In this document: in pieces, positions 38,901 to 50,700 of the stretch | Numbering within the stretch: position 1 is the stretch's first letter | Layout of the letters: every line of letters begins with the position of its first letter | From: Atherinomorus stipes | Taxonomy: Eukaryota; Chordata; Actinopteri; Atheriniformes; Atherinidae | NCBI GenBank assembly: GCA_023101725.1 | Contig: JALJCO010001075.1 | Coordinates: forward strand, 62,001 to 126,000 | Direction of reading: 5' to 3' | Length of the DNA: 64,000 bases | Translations under genes and position numbers: made by a program | The notes under the pieces: generated by a model | What the model was told of the DNA's origin: nothing | Seen by the model: only the letters and a program-made list of their open reading frames with translations | The model's database searches: none

Positions 38901-41900
38901 CATTGTTAATGCACTCACACAAACAGCCGTCACCATTACTCTCATTCTCCCTTCCCTCCTCCTCTTCGGTCTCCTTCTTTCTTTAGTTTAGCCTTGTGTT
39001 CTACTCCTTTTTTTCTTTCTTTGTCTACTATCTTCCCTGGATCAATCTCCATTTCCCCCTTTCTGTCACTCTTCATCTTTTCCTGTTTCTTTCTCACACA
39101 GAACAAATGTGCCCACACACAGAGGAACGCTTGTCACTAACAGTCTCTCACTGGAGTCAAGCTCAGACACTTTGAAACACCTACGCTCTCCCCTCTTCTT
39201 TGCCATTCTTATAATGCACATCATTCTTCCGTTGCCAGCGAATTGCACCAAATGACAGCTATTAGTATCAAATCCTGTGTTAGAATATGCACCAGAGAGA
39301 CAGCTTGGCAAAGAGAGTGTGGGAGCCTGACATATAAACATGTACGTTTCTGGAATAACCCTCTTCTGTTTGGGATCCGCGGGCCAAAGGGTTATCAATA
39401 TACTTATTATCTAGATGCGGTTGTAAGTAGGACTGCAAGCACCCAGCCCTTCTTTCTCCCCTCTCTCTTCACTATCTCAGAGCTGACAATGAGACTGTAA
39501 TATATGTATGCATTATGTCAATTAAACAAGGAGACAGGAGAAAGGGAGAGTGGATGTTAGAGAATGCCTAAAAAACTTCTGTTTCATCAATGAAGCGCCA
39601 TCTGTCCAAAACAGTTTGTGCATGGGATCATAAACTAGGAGCCATTAGCAGTGGGGGTGAAATAAATCAGAGTTAGATAAATATGTGCCTCTCAGTCAAA
39701 CTTGCTACTGATGGATGATCTGCAGACACAAACACTAATCATGCAGACGCTTGCAAGAAACCCATGGAACAAGTGAGTACGGCAGAAAGAAACAGGAGGG
39801 TTTTATAATCTTTTTCTCTCTCTCTCTCTCTCTTCGTCCAGCTGTAAATCGCGAGGAGACCATGGAGCGAATAACAACTCCAGGCTTAAAGAGTTGATCC
39901 GGCAGTAAGCTATGCAAATAGCAACACACCAACCACCTCTGTGTCATGAGATACAGTAATTAAAGACAACACAGCAGCACAGGGTAAATCTATTAGCCTG
40001 GCAGAGATTAGGCCTGAACAGTCACTTCCCAAGGGGGCCTGACTGTCTTGTGTAGCCTTTACCACACCTTCAAGAAGGGTCAAGCAAACATGAAAGCTTT
40101 GCTCTCATTTGCTATTAGAAATAATTTGGCAAGGTACAAATTTACAGATACTGACATTTAAATGTTTATTTCTTTCAAACAATAACAGCTACTTCAATTC
40201 ATCATGAAGGTTAAACTTAAGTGGCTCATGCAACGTCCCTCCATTTGACTGTCAGTAACACATCCATTATCTCTATTGTGATGGAATGTTACTCTAAATC
40301 AGCAAAAAGCACATGCAGCATCTTACACCCTGCACTTTCTGGGGTCTGTATCCATCAGTCTCATACAGCGTGAGCCTCAAAAGCTAATCTCTAACTACAA
40401 ATGGGGCTCAGTAACCCAGAGCTTTCTGGACTAATGACTTTCTTGCTAATATTCAATCTTAAATTTGCCCAGGATGGAGAAGTCAGCTGAAGGGCTTTAT
40501 TTGACCATGCTTGTAAAATGGACGTGGTGGAACAGAACGAACACGCAGATTCGGCCACAGGTCAATAGACTCACCCACGTGCAGTAAAACGGGAGGAAAC
40601 ATTAACCGTGCTTAACTGCCCCAGAGCTTAAAGAGCACTGCTCTTTCCCCTCTTTAGGACCAAAAGGCATCCAATTTGACCCTGAAGCTTATCTACACAT
40701 GAGGGTTAAACAACACAACAGCACAAGCCAGAAGGACAGAGGGATACCTCTCAAGGTTTGAATTTCTATCCCCCACAAATGGAGGGTGCACGGGAGAGAC
40801 GAGCTAGAACAAGGATCATATCCCCCCTTGGTAAATGAATACTCAAAATGGCCAGAGTGAGAGGCCAAAGGGCATACATTTCATTTTTACTGATCAACAA
40901 TGACTAATCTCAAAGAAATATGTGGTAATTACTCAAATAACTCACACTGAAAGACCAGAAATATTTCTGCTTTTGCAAACATTCTCCTCACTTTTGTCTC
41001 ATAATGACTTTTTGCACAAAGCATTCTTCTATTTGATTACAGCCAAACAATACAAATACTGCATCACCAATACAGTGAATGATGCAAGAGATGTCCTCAC
41101 ACTGGCACCTAACACTGGAAATTACTGTACCTCTAAGCCAACAGATCAAACTGTCTGCATGAGAAGACACTTAAGGACAGCATGGCACAGATCATCATGG
41201 CTAAACTGAAGTCCAAATCTTAACAAATTACAGTAATACTACTGCTATTTCAATTTCCCTGTGATGAGTGGGCAAGGTAAGCTGTCGGTCAGAGAATATT
41301 AGGATCTGATAAAAGAAAAGGCCATATCGACTCTAGTTATGAAGAACAGGGAGTGATGGGAGGGTTTAGCTGTTAAACCCTGAAGAGACTGGAAGTCCTA
41401 AACAATACTCCAATACATGCGGAAAAAGCAATTTCCCTTGAACCCTGAACTGTGACATTGTGATCAAGATGTTAAAAAGTCAGCATTAACCCAGCACAAG
41501 CAACAACACCCAAGGAATTTGTGTTATTAAGGGTTTGTGTAATGGCAAAATGTATTTGAGATGATCAGAAAAGCTTGCTCACCTGGGGTTCCAGCAATCT
41601 CCACACTTAATGTGCGTTCAATGGTTTTGTTCTCAAACGGTGATCCCTTGTGGTCACTGGAAGACAAGAAAAGAAATAGCAAAATCTTACTTGTCAGGTG
41701 GAAATCTTTAAAAGCTTTTGTGATATAAGAAATGGAAATGAGTCACAAAAATGCCTCCATTTGGATTTTAGTCTGTATAGTTTTCTTTGGCTTTCTCTTT
41801 TGCTGTAGTTTCTGTTGCTTTTTGCCTAGAATAATGTGCAAAAACTTCTCACACTTACTTTGGAGACTCTGGGGTCAAAGGAAGTGGCAAGGTGGTTGGT

Positions 41901-44900
41901 TTGGCTGCAGAACACAAAGGAGCATGGGTAATTATTGACCTAAATATGACACTCATGGCAGAAGAGAAAAAGTCCACATCTGCAACATTTATTCTTAAAT
42001 TTGCTCAACATACAATTATTACTACAAAAATGAGTAAATAAAAAAAACACCCATCCCTAGTTAGAAATTCTTTCTATGGATGCTACTATACAAAGGATAG
42101 TTTTCAAATTGACCCCATTTTAACAATTTACTCTCTTAGGATTTACTGTTTACTCTGTGAGGCAGGATGGAGTGATGGTTTAAGAGGTGTCTAGACACAG
42201 ACAGACTGCGCTCAAGACAACATAGAGATCATAATGGAATCAAAACATACAGAGACAATGCCACAAACAAGACATATGACAGTGGGTGAGCCCCTCGCTA
42301 GACAATAAAGTCATATCGCATGCACCATCAGCAGAGGAGGGGAAAAAAAAAGAAGGAAGAAAGGAGAGTCAAGGAAGCTTGTGCAGTTGCCCGAGGCTCT
42401 GGCCGACTTTGTGCTCCAGCTAAGAAAATGTGGCTTTGGTAGCACGATGCTAAAGAGCAGCACCCGGGATCTGAGTCTAAATGTACATGTTCAGCACACT
42501 CAGCTCAATCAGCCAAAGATGGTTCAAGGAATCAACTTTGTAAATGCAGGGTGTGTAGTAGCAAGACAAGGCTCACCCCTTTTCCCATCCCCTCCTTTTT
42601 TTTAAAAATCTAAATTTCACTCTTTAATTTAGAAAAAAAAACCAACCAAAAACCCAAAACAAAACAAGAGAAATGCCTCCTGGACTAGCGAAAAGCATTG
42701 GCGAGCAGGCTTTCTGCAGTCATTGGTGTTTATGTCCTCAGAATGACTGTTAGATTCAAATTAGAATACGGGTTAGTTGTGAAATCAAACTTGGAAGTGG
42801 TTAGAACAGGAGAGGGAGAAGAGAGAGCAGAGATAAGGCCAGTGGGGGGGATGCAGTCATGATTACCTAACAACGGGTGGCCCTGGTCATCGGGGTGCTC
42901 GCTGAGTGCCTGCCTGTGTGGGTGCCCTTGCCCTTGTATGATGCAGGGAGGGGTGGGCTCTGCAATGCTAGTATCTGGGATGAATGGGCTTGATGGGCCC
43001 TGTGAGAGCACCGCTGCAGGGCTGCCCATGACACGGTCATCATCATCATCATCAACAACACCATCATCATCATGGTCAACATCCTCCCCATAGCCCCCGT
43101 GGTTTGGCCACTCTAGGTCAAGTCCAAAGCCCATGTCTAGCTCTGGTTCTAGCTGGCTGACCCAGCTCTCTAGGTCTAAGGTTAAAGGGGACAACAGGAG
43201 TCCTGAATCAGGCTCTTCAACCAGACTTCCTCCCTGATTTCTATGATCGGTGGTCCGTCTGACATCTTCTTCTTCCACCTTAGAAAAACATTGGGCTGGG
43301 CTCTCGGACCTCTTCTTACCTGCTGACCTGCTCTTAGTGCTATGTAAAGGGGGGATTGTGGGTGGGGGTAGGCTGGCCCGGAACTGAGAGGGCCTCTGTT
43401 TGGAGGTGAGCAGCTGGCTAAGTAAAGGGTGCCCCGGCTTCTCGTCTCTTTTCTTTATTGTCACTGTGATGTGCCTATGTGGAGTGCGGCTGGCACTGCT
43501 GCTGGAACTACGGCCTTGCCTGCCAAAGCCCTCACTAGCCTGAGTGGCGCCTGCAGCCTCTCGGCAATGCTCACAGCTGTGACTCACCTCTCGGGGAGGG
43601 AGGGAATAAGAATGCATATACCTAATGAACCTAGCGGCGGCCAGGCGGCCCACATCGCCTGGCGGCCTTCCTTCTTCACTGGGCGGCCCGTGCTCCAGTT
43701 TGGGGCGGGCATGGCCGCAGGTGTAGGTTCTGTGGCCAACAGGGATAGAGGCAACCTCCGACTCCTCAACCCCGTCATCGTGAGTGCAACGCTGCCACTT
43801 CCCAGCCCCAACACCAGCCATACTACACTCGCCTGCAGCCCGGCTCTCACCTCGCTGGTGATGCTGCTGCGGCGGCTGCTGCTGCTGCTGTTGAGATGGC
43901 ACAGCTGACTTCTTCTTGGAGGTGGTTGTGGAAGAGGAGGAAGAGGTGGAGGACAGGGAGGAGAACGAGGAGGTGGATGACGAGGATGGCGACGAGGAGG
44001 AGGATGAGGCACCGAGACCCAGGCCACTCTTGTCTCGGCTACTGGCACCTCCCCAGGCGCCCTTGGCTTCACTGGCTTTGGTGTGGAGCAGGATGTCATC
44101 GGTGGCCGTTAGGTATTTCAGCAGCTCAGTGCAAGGCCGCCTCACCGGGCGGTTCTGTTGGCTGGATCCCCCTCTTGCTTTACCGTTCCAGGGGCTCTCC
44201 ATCTGTGCAAAACGGAGAAAAAGACACATAATTGCTAAGTTTGCTTAAGATGAAAGTTTTGTCCGCTGCTGTTCATGCAGCAGCTGATCCAGTTGTGAGA
44301 AATGGTAAGTACTCCAAGGCAAAAACATAAAAGTACAAAGAGATGGAGCCACAGTGAGGCTGAAAGAGTGACTCAAGCAAGCCAAAGCACAGTAGTCGCC
44401 CGAGTGTCTGGGAGGCGATGGTGGGAGTGCCGTCCGCCCATCATCTTAATTGCGTGGCCCCCCGAGCACCACCGCGCCACTCTGTACGCGCACCGTGTCC
44501 TCCGGGAGTCCTCATTCGCTCTGCTCCAGAAATGGATGACTCAAAGGCACGGTATGAAAATAGACTCAGCGAGGAAGGTTGACGCACTGAATGTGCATCG
44601 TACGCAGAGCACACACAAATCTGTCTGTGCTGTGTTTAACACACAATATGAACAGATACAGATGCTTTTCACATTTAGCAGATTTTAGGCACTCAGTAAA
44701 GCATAACCAATGAAGATTTCAGACATTTTTGCCAAGCAAGAGCGAACAAGTGCTGCAGTATATTCTTTATATGGCAGTGTAAATAAATGTTGCGTTCTGA
44801 CATGAAAATGGAATCACAAAATCTATCAAGTCACATTTAAAAACGCCAACGGTTCTTACACGGACTAAAATCATATCTTAATCAAATCCATCCTTATAGA

Positions 44901-47743
44901 AAACACTGTTTTCAGAGCATCTACTGAGAACTTCAAGACTAATATTTTGATCCTGGCATCTCAAGACATCAATCTAGCCCAAGAACGAGTCGTGCCCCCC
45001 CTCCCTCAAACAGGCACTATACCAAGGCGTATAAGTGTTGGAGCTAATGAGACAACAGTGCCGATGCCCTCGCCTGGAAAGCCCAACAGCAATCAGCCTG
45101 TTTTCATTACAAGACGGCCCCCTGGGATAGTAGACTGCTAAAGCAGAAGTCTAACATCTTCAGAAGGCGGCCACCAAAAAGAAAAAAAAAAAAAAAAAAA
45201 AAAGTGACAAGAAGTGAGAGAGAAAGAAACAAAACAGAGCACAAGCAGAATGCGAAAGATAAATAAACAGAATTAAATAAGCAGCGAGGCAGTGCATGTA
45301 TTTTGCGTGTGTGTCCCTACCTTGACGACGGCAGGTGGTGGTCTGATCCGGTGGTTGCTGCTGGCTGCATGGTTCTGTGCCTTGCCACCTGTGTATTGAT
45401 TATAGCTGAGCTGGGAGTTTGCGGGTGCCAGAAGGAGCTTCTTCAGCTGCAAATGGACCCAAACAGAACCAGAAGGGTAGGAGAAGAAGAGGAAAGGCAC
45501 TGGGTTATGTAAATGAGCATTTTCCTTCAATTATACGTCATATTCAAGCTGACTGCTACTACATTTTTAAAAAAAGAAAAAAAATCATTGATACACTGAG
45601 ACCAGACAGTTGTATGTAGTTTATAGACATGGGGGAAAAAAAGCCTTTTTTCTTCCTGTGCAGGTGTTTTTGTGTACACACAACCAGGCTTCTCTTATGT
45701 GATTGAATAAACACATTCAGGCATTTTGCTAAAGGTCATTTGGAAAGAAACCGGCATGGAATAAAATGGACTATAACGTAAAATAACATAACGTTTTAGG
45801 TCAAAGCAATAAAGCTAGAAAAATGCCCAGATGCTACGGTCATGAGTACAAATAACTGAACAAATATTTGCTGACTTTTCACTGAGAAATCTGTTTTTTT
45901 CCCCCTTTTTTTCCCCTAAAGATGATCGGGGGCACTGGGATGAGATGAGACCTGCTGACAATAGATGAGATGGGATGCATTTCAGTTTCCCCCTTACTTT
46001 CATTATGTAGCGGCTTTATTTCCGGGGCGGTGGTAATGTGTCAACAGTAGTTGGCCCCACCACTGTATTCATGTCATTGAATTGCCACCACAATAGCAGT
46101 ATTATGTAATTAGCACAGAGCAGCAAGCACTCTTATCCATTCTCCCTCCTTGTATCTTCATCTCTGCTTGCCGTCCCTGCACACAGCGTGGCAACACACT
46201 GTGGCAAATATGAAGCATAACTTGGGCAGGACCAACAGAAATCTAAATTACCACTTTTGGTCCTCGGCTGTGCAATATATTTGCTTTAAGCCAACAAAAA
46301 TCCATAAAGTTTACATATTTAGACATGTGTAGAGGGGAGCTTGTGTTTAGATTCTGAAGATGGTGGAGGTGCGGTTGGTGTTACCAAAGAAGGCTCCTCA
46401 GGCTCTGGGGTGCGTGGTGAGCCGTCAGGAGAAGAGGGACAGCTCCGGTCACTGGCATTGGTCACGTCCCCATCTGCCAGGGCCTCAAACGAAGGCAATC
46501 CGTCCTCATCCACCGGGATGCTGTCCAGGGTCTCTGTGAGCACTGCCAGCAAGTTGGCCTCATTTTCTTCATCTATCTTCTTAGGAGGGGGAAAAGGAGT
46601 AAGACAAGAAAAATAGGGCATTTTAGTTCAGAGATAAGTGTTTATTTTTCATTAAGGGGCGGTAAAGGTGGTTTCTGAGTGCCTGTACCTTCCCTTATTA
46701 ATATAGTACTTTTTGTTCAATTTTCTTTGGCAGTACTAGAATTCTGTCTATTCTGGCAGCCTTCAGAAAAACAAAATTCTCCTTGTGTGCATGTGAGTCA
46801 AGCCTGTCACTCATATTTTTACGCATGCAGCTTACTGGACCAAAATAACATCACCAACAAGAAACCCATTACCAGGACTGACAAGTAGCAAGGAAGACCA
46901 ACTGTGTTGGAGTGGGTTGGGGGATGGAGGAGGGAGTTCACAGAGTTAAAAGCAACAATGGACAGAAGTCGTGTCTTCTCTCTCTTCACCCTCAAAGTCT
47001 TGAGACAATTGCCTCGCTGAAAAGATGTTTGCAGGCAACCCTTATGATAAGGAGAATTATAGCCCACTAACACTAAATAAATGTGATATATTTAAAATGT
47101 TGTTTTGACAACGGATATTCAAGATGAGAAGTTGCAGTCAACATTTCATTACAAATGAAGCTTATTGTTGCCACTCAGCTCTGCTCTGACGTACCAGAGG
47201 AGCTGTGTGATCGCTGCAGCTGGCTGTTTAATGGTTGAGATTATAACCGCCTGTGTGATACAAAGAGCAACGAATATACAGACACAGATATCCAGGGAGA
47301 GATGTGAGCTGAGAGGTTATGGGGGATAATAGCAGAGTATGTGAGTGTAGTGAGAAAAAACAAGAAAAGAGAATGTATGACATAGAGAGATATTAAGAGT
47401 GAGATCAGCATAACTCGCTTAACAGAAGCAGAAGGCAGTGTGTGTGTGTGTGTTTGTGGGTGTGCATGGCTGTGTCTTTTTGCATCGACTACTGACAACA
47501 GGAAGTGCAAGTTCCAGGGGCATAAAAGCCCAGGGGACTTCGAGACAGCGGAAAGATAAACAGTATTTTCGCCCTGGGATGCTCTGTGGCCAGCCCAACA
47601 AGAACAAATCCCTTTATGCACACGGCGGGATTATCATCACTTGGTGACGGCGTGTGGCCATCATTATGCCGTGGGATGGGGGACCAACATCTCAGATACC
47701 AGCGCTTTATCACACACTACTAAGAATCCCACATGTACACCTA

Positions 47744-47774
<31 letters not shown>

Positions 47775-50700
47775 CCTACCCCACTGGTTTTAGACAATTA
47801 CAGACCCACCATGGATTGCACCCCCCCCCCCGAGATGCTTTGGATTTAAAAATGAGATAGGAGTCATCTTAATGCTTTCCCCTTCCAATTTTCATTTATA
47901 GATGACACAGATATCTTCACCATTCAGTTAGCTAGCTAACAGTGAGGAAAATGTTAATCTGATGCTCACTGAGTAGATTTTCTCCTAACAACATAAACAC
48001 TCGGTCATTATTAAAAAATGATAAAGAGGACATATTTCACAGAGATAACATGATGTAGACTAGGGCCATGCTGCATTGGCAAGCAAATGCCTTGCAGGAA
48101 ATTGCTCTGTATGAGGTGGCATGCTGTTTAATTACTTGCAAGAAGCTTCAAAATCCACTGTGCTGGAACCTAGTACTATTCAAAGGCTCACCATTTCCCA
48201 GCTTCCCAAATCATTACCTGAGCACTAAGCAGGTTGGTATTAACTGCAGATCAAGCTGGAGCCTTGGCTTAGCCCAAACATACATCCTGGTATGAAAAAA
48301 TTGAAATTTGGAATCATTTTAGATTATCACAAATGAGTCTTTAATGAGCCTGCCATCTGTTTAGGTCCATACTCATCAACTATCCAATCAGCGCTGTATT
48401 TAGGTGCAGCTTTATCCACCTCTCCCCATCCTCCTTAAACCTATAAATCTACATTCTGTAGAAATGGCAGCCTACGCCACTGTGTGATGATAGTAACGGT
48501 AAAAACTGGGCTGTGCAAGCACCATTATATCATGGTTTAGAAAGGATTGGGGGAATTTTTGCAGCTGTGGGCAGGCTCAAATGTAGTAATTTCAATCCTG
48601 TTGAAAAAAGAAAAAGAAAAAAAATTCTACCAATTGGGAAGCTCGCACAGCCACTCTGTATCCCCAAAGACGACTCAGAAGGGACTCTCATATTCTGTGA
48701 GAGACACTTGTAAAACCCTAAGTCGTGACGGTCAGGCAGCAACCGCTGCTGTGGCTCTAGTGCAGGCACTCATAGGCCAAGTGGGGATTTGAGAAACTGG
48801 GGTAAAGAGCAAACCTCAGTGATCGTTTCTACCCAGGAGAGAAAATGATCTAATAGCTCTGTCCGGGAGGGCGAGCTTTTCCACACCAGCTTAGGGACCA
48901 CACTGTACAGAGTTTCTGCACCAAAGTCAATCTACTCCCAATAACTCACTTGCTTCTTGTATATTTGTAAACAAAATCACTTTGTGGGTGAACGTCAGGA
49001 GCTATGGCACCCAAAGGGCTGAATAACCTGGCAACCTGCAGACGGCCATGTCCACTCATATTGATTACTACAGCAGCTGCCGAGAGGAAAAGAGGACAGG
49101 AAGAACAAAGAGAGGAGAGAAAAATTGTCTCGGTGGAAGCACTTTCCCGGCCATCCCGCTTAATGGACCTCACAGAATTAAAGAGATCTTAACAATCCTG
49201 GGCTAATTGTGGGATCACTATATATTAACCCCGCTCCAATTCTAAAGGGTGCCATTTTGCAGCAGTTTTATTCCAAATGCTTCAATTAGCCATAAAACAC
49301 GCTGGCAAGAGCTGGCAGAGTCCCCCCCACCCACCCCCCTCACCCAAGTTTCCCCACATCAGAGAAAGGAAAGCCAACCCCAGTTGTTCATTATTAGGTG
49401 AGGCCCTTTTGTTATCAGCCAAGCAGTCTTTGAGATTGTCCTTGCCTTTTACGCTTTTATTGGGTTGTACAGCACAGCATTGTGTTCTAGGAGATACTAT
49501 TCACAGAGCTGATAACGAAAGGTAAAGGTGATGTTTTAAACAAACACTAACCCCTGAACAGTAAGGCAAATAGCCATATTAGGTCTAATAATTGTATCTT
49601 GAGGATTTCAAGCTCTTGAGCACATTTCCAGGCATCAAATTTTAATTTAAGATTCTCTGAGAAATGCATCATTTACAGGTTAGAAGGAACAAAATTTAAA
49701 GTCTGATCTTTGGATCACTCCTGTTTTCAAGTGCTGTTACTGTGAAAAGCAGATCATGCGGCAAACAGACGGGATGAGGGAACTTATAGCATTGCTTAGC
49801 AAATGGACCATCTGGTATGTAAAGCACTGTTTTTTCTCAATGTGTCTTTTTGCACATTTGGCTACAAAAGTGGGAGGCAGTGTTAAACATGCCACTTGAA
49901 AAATGACTTTTTTTAGTTCATCTAAATCATTGTCTGAATGTTTCTTTTTTTCATTGCTCCTTGCTTTTCCAAATTCCAAAGACATTCCTTTGGATGAGGT
50001 TTAGAAACTCTGCAGACCTTCTAATAAAGGGACAATCAGGAATTGTGGGGGGCATGTGCGTGCATGGCAAGTGGGGTGTCGGTATCAAGTTATCACATCT
50101 TGACTCTGCCAAGAAAAGCAGCCTCGGATTTGATAAACAAATAATGTCATTCTGTGTTATTACCCTCAGCCCCCAGATTTCAAAGGAAATAAATCAAAGT
50201 CAGCCTTGCCGTTAAGGCGTTAGTCAGGCCTGACACGTCGGCCGGTCACACAGGCACAACATATGGTGGCAGGGAAGGAGGGAGGAGATGGAGGCAGGGA
50301 GGGTGAGGTACGGCGCGATGCACGACGGAGAGACAAATCATGGCAGCCGCCAGAGACGTCTGGTCATTTAGCATGAGCTTACTGAGATGGAGAGAGGGTG
50401 ATTATGGCCTATACAGAGCAATGAAACCATACATAACACTGTTAAGTTCCTCCGTGTGCTTGCTTGTGTCTGTGTGTGTGTGCATATGTGTGTATAAGGC
50501 GGCAGTGGCACAGTTTGATGGTGTTCCAAATCATAAAACTAAATGTTAAAGCTCCATTGTGGTCAGGGCTTTGAATGGCTCACATGATGTAGCAGTGAGC
50601 TAAAGGCTCTCGCCATTTTCCATGTGACTACAGAGTCAATAGAGCGTCTCGTTATTCTGAAATAATTCCCAGAGCAAATGATCCAGTGGACCAGATTTAC

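Noticed and set aside
43429..43908. 159-codon plus-strand open frame.
   Set aside because: It is antisense to ppargc1a exon 5, whose codon structure, splice sites and homology explain the open sequence.
43896..44248. Glu/Arg-rich plus-strand open frames of about 110 codons.
   Set aside because: Antisense of the Ser-rich triplet tract in exon 5; low-complexity translation.
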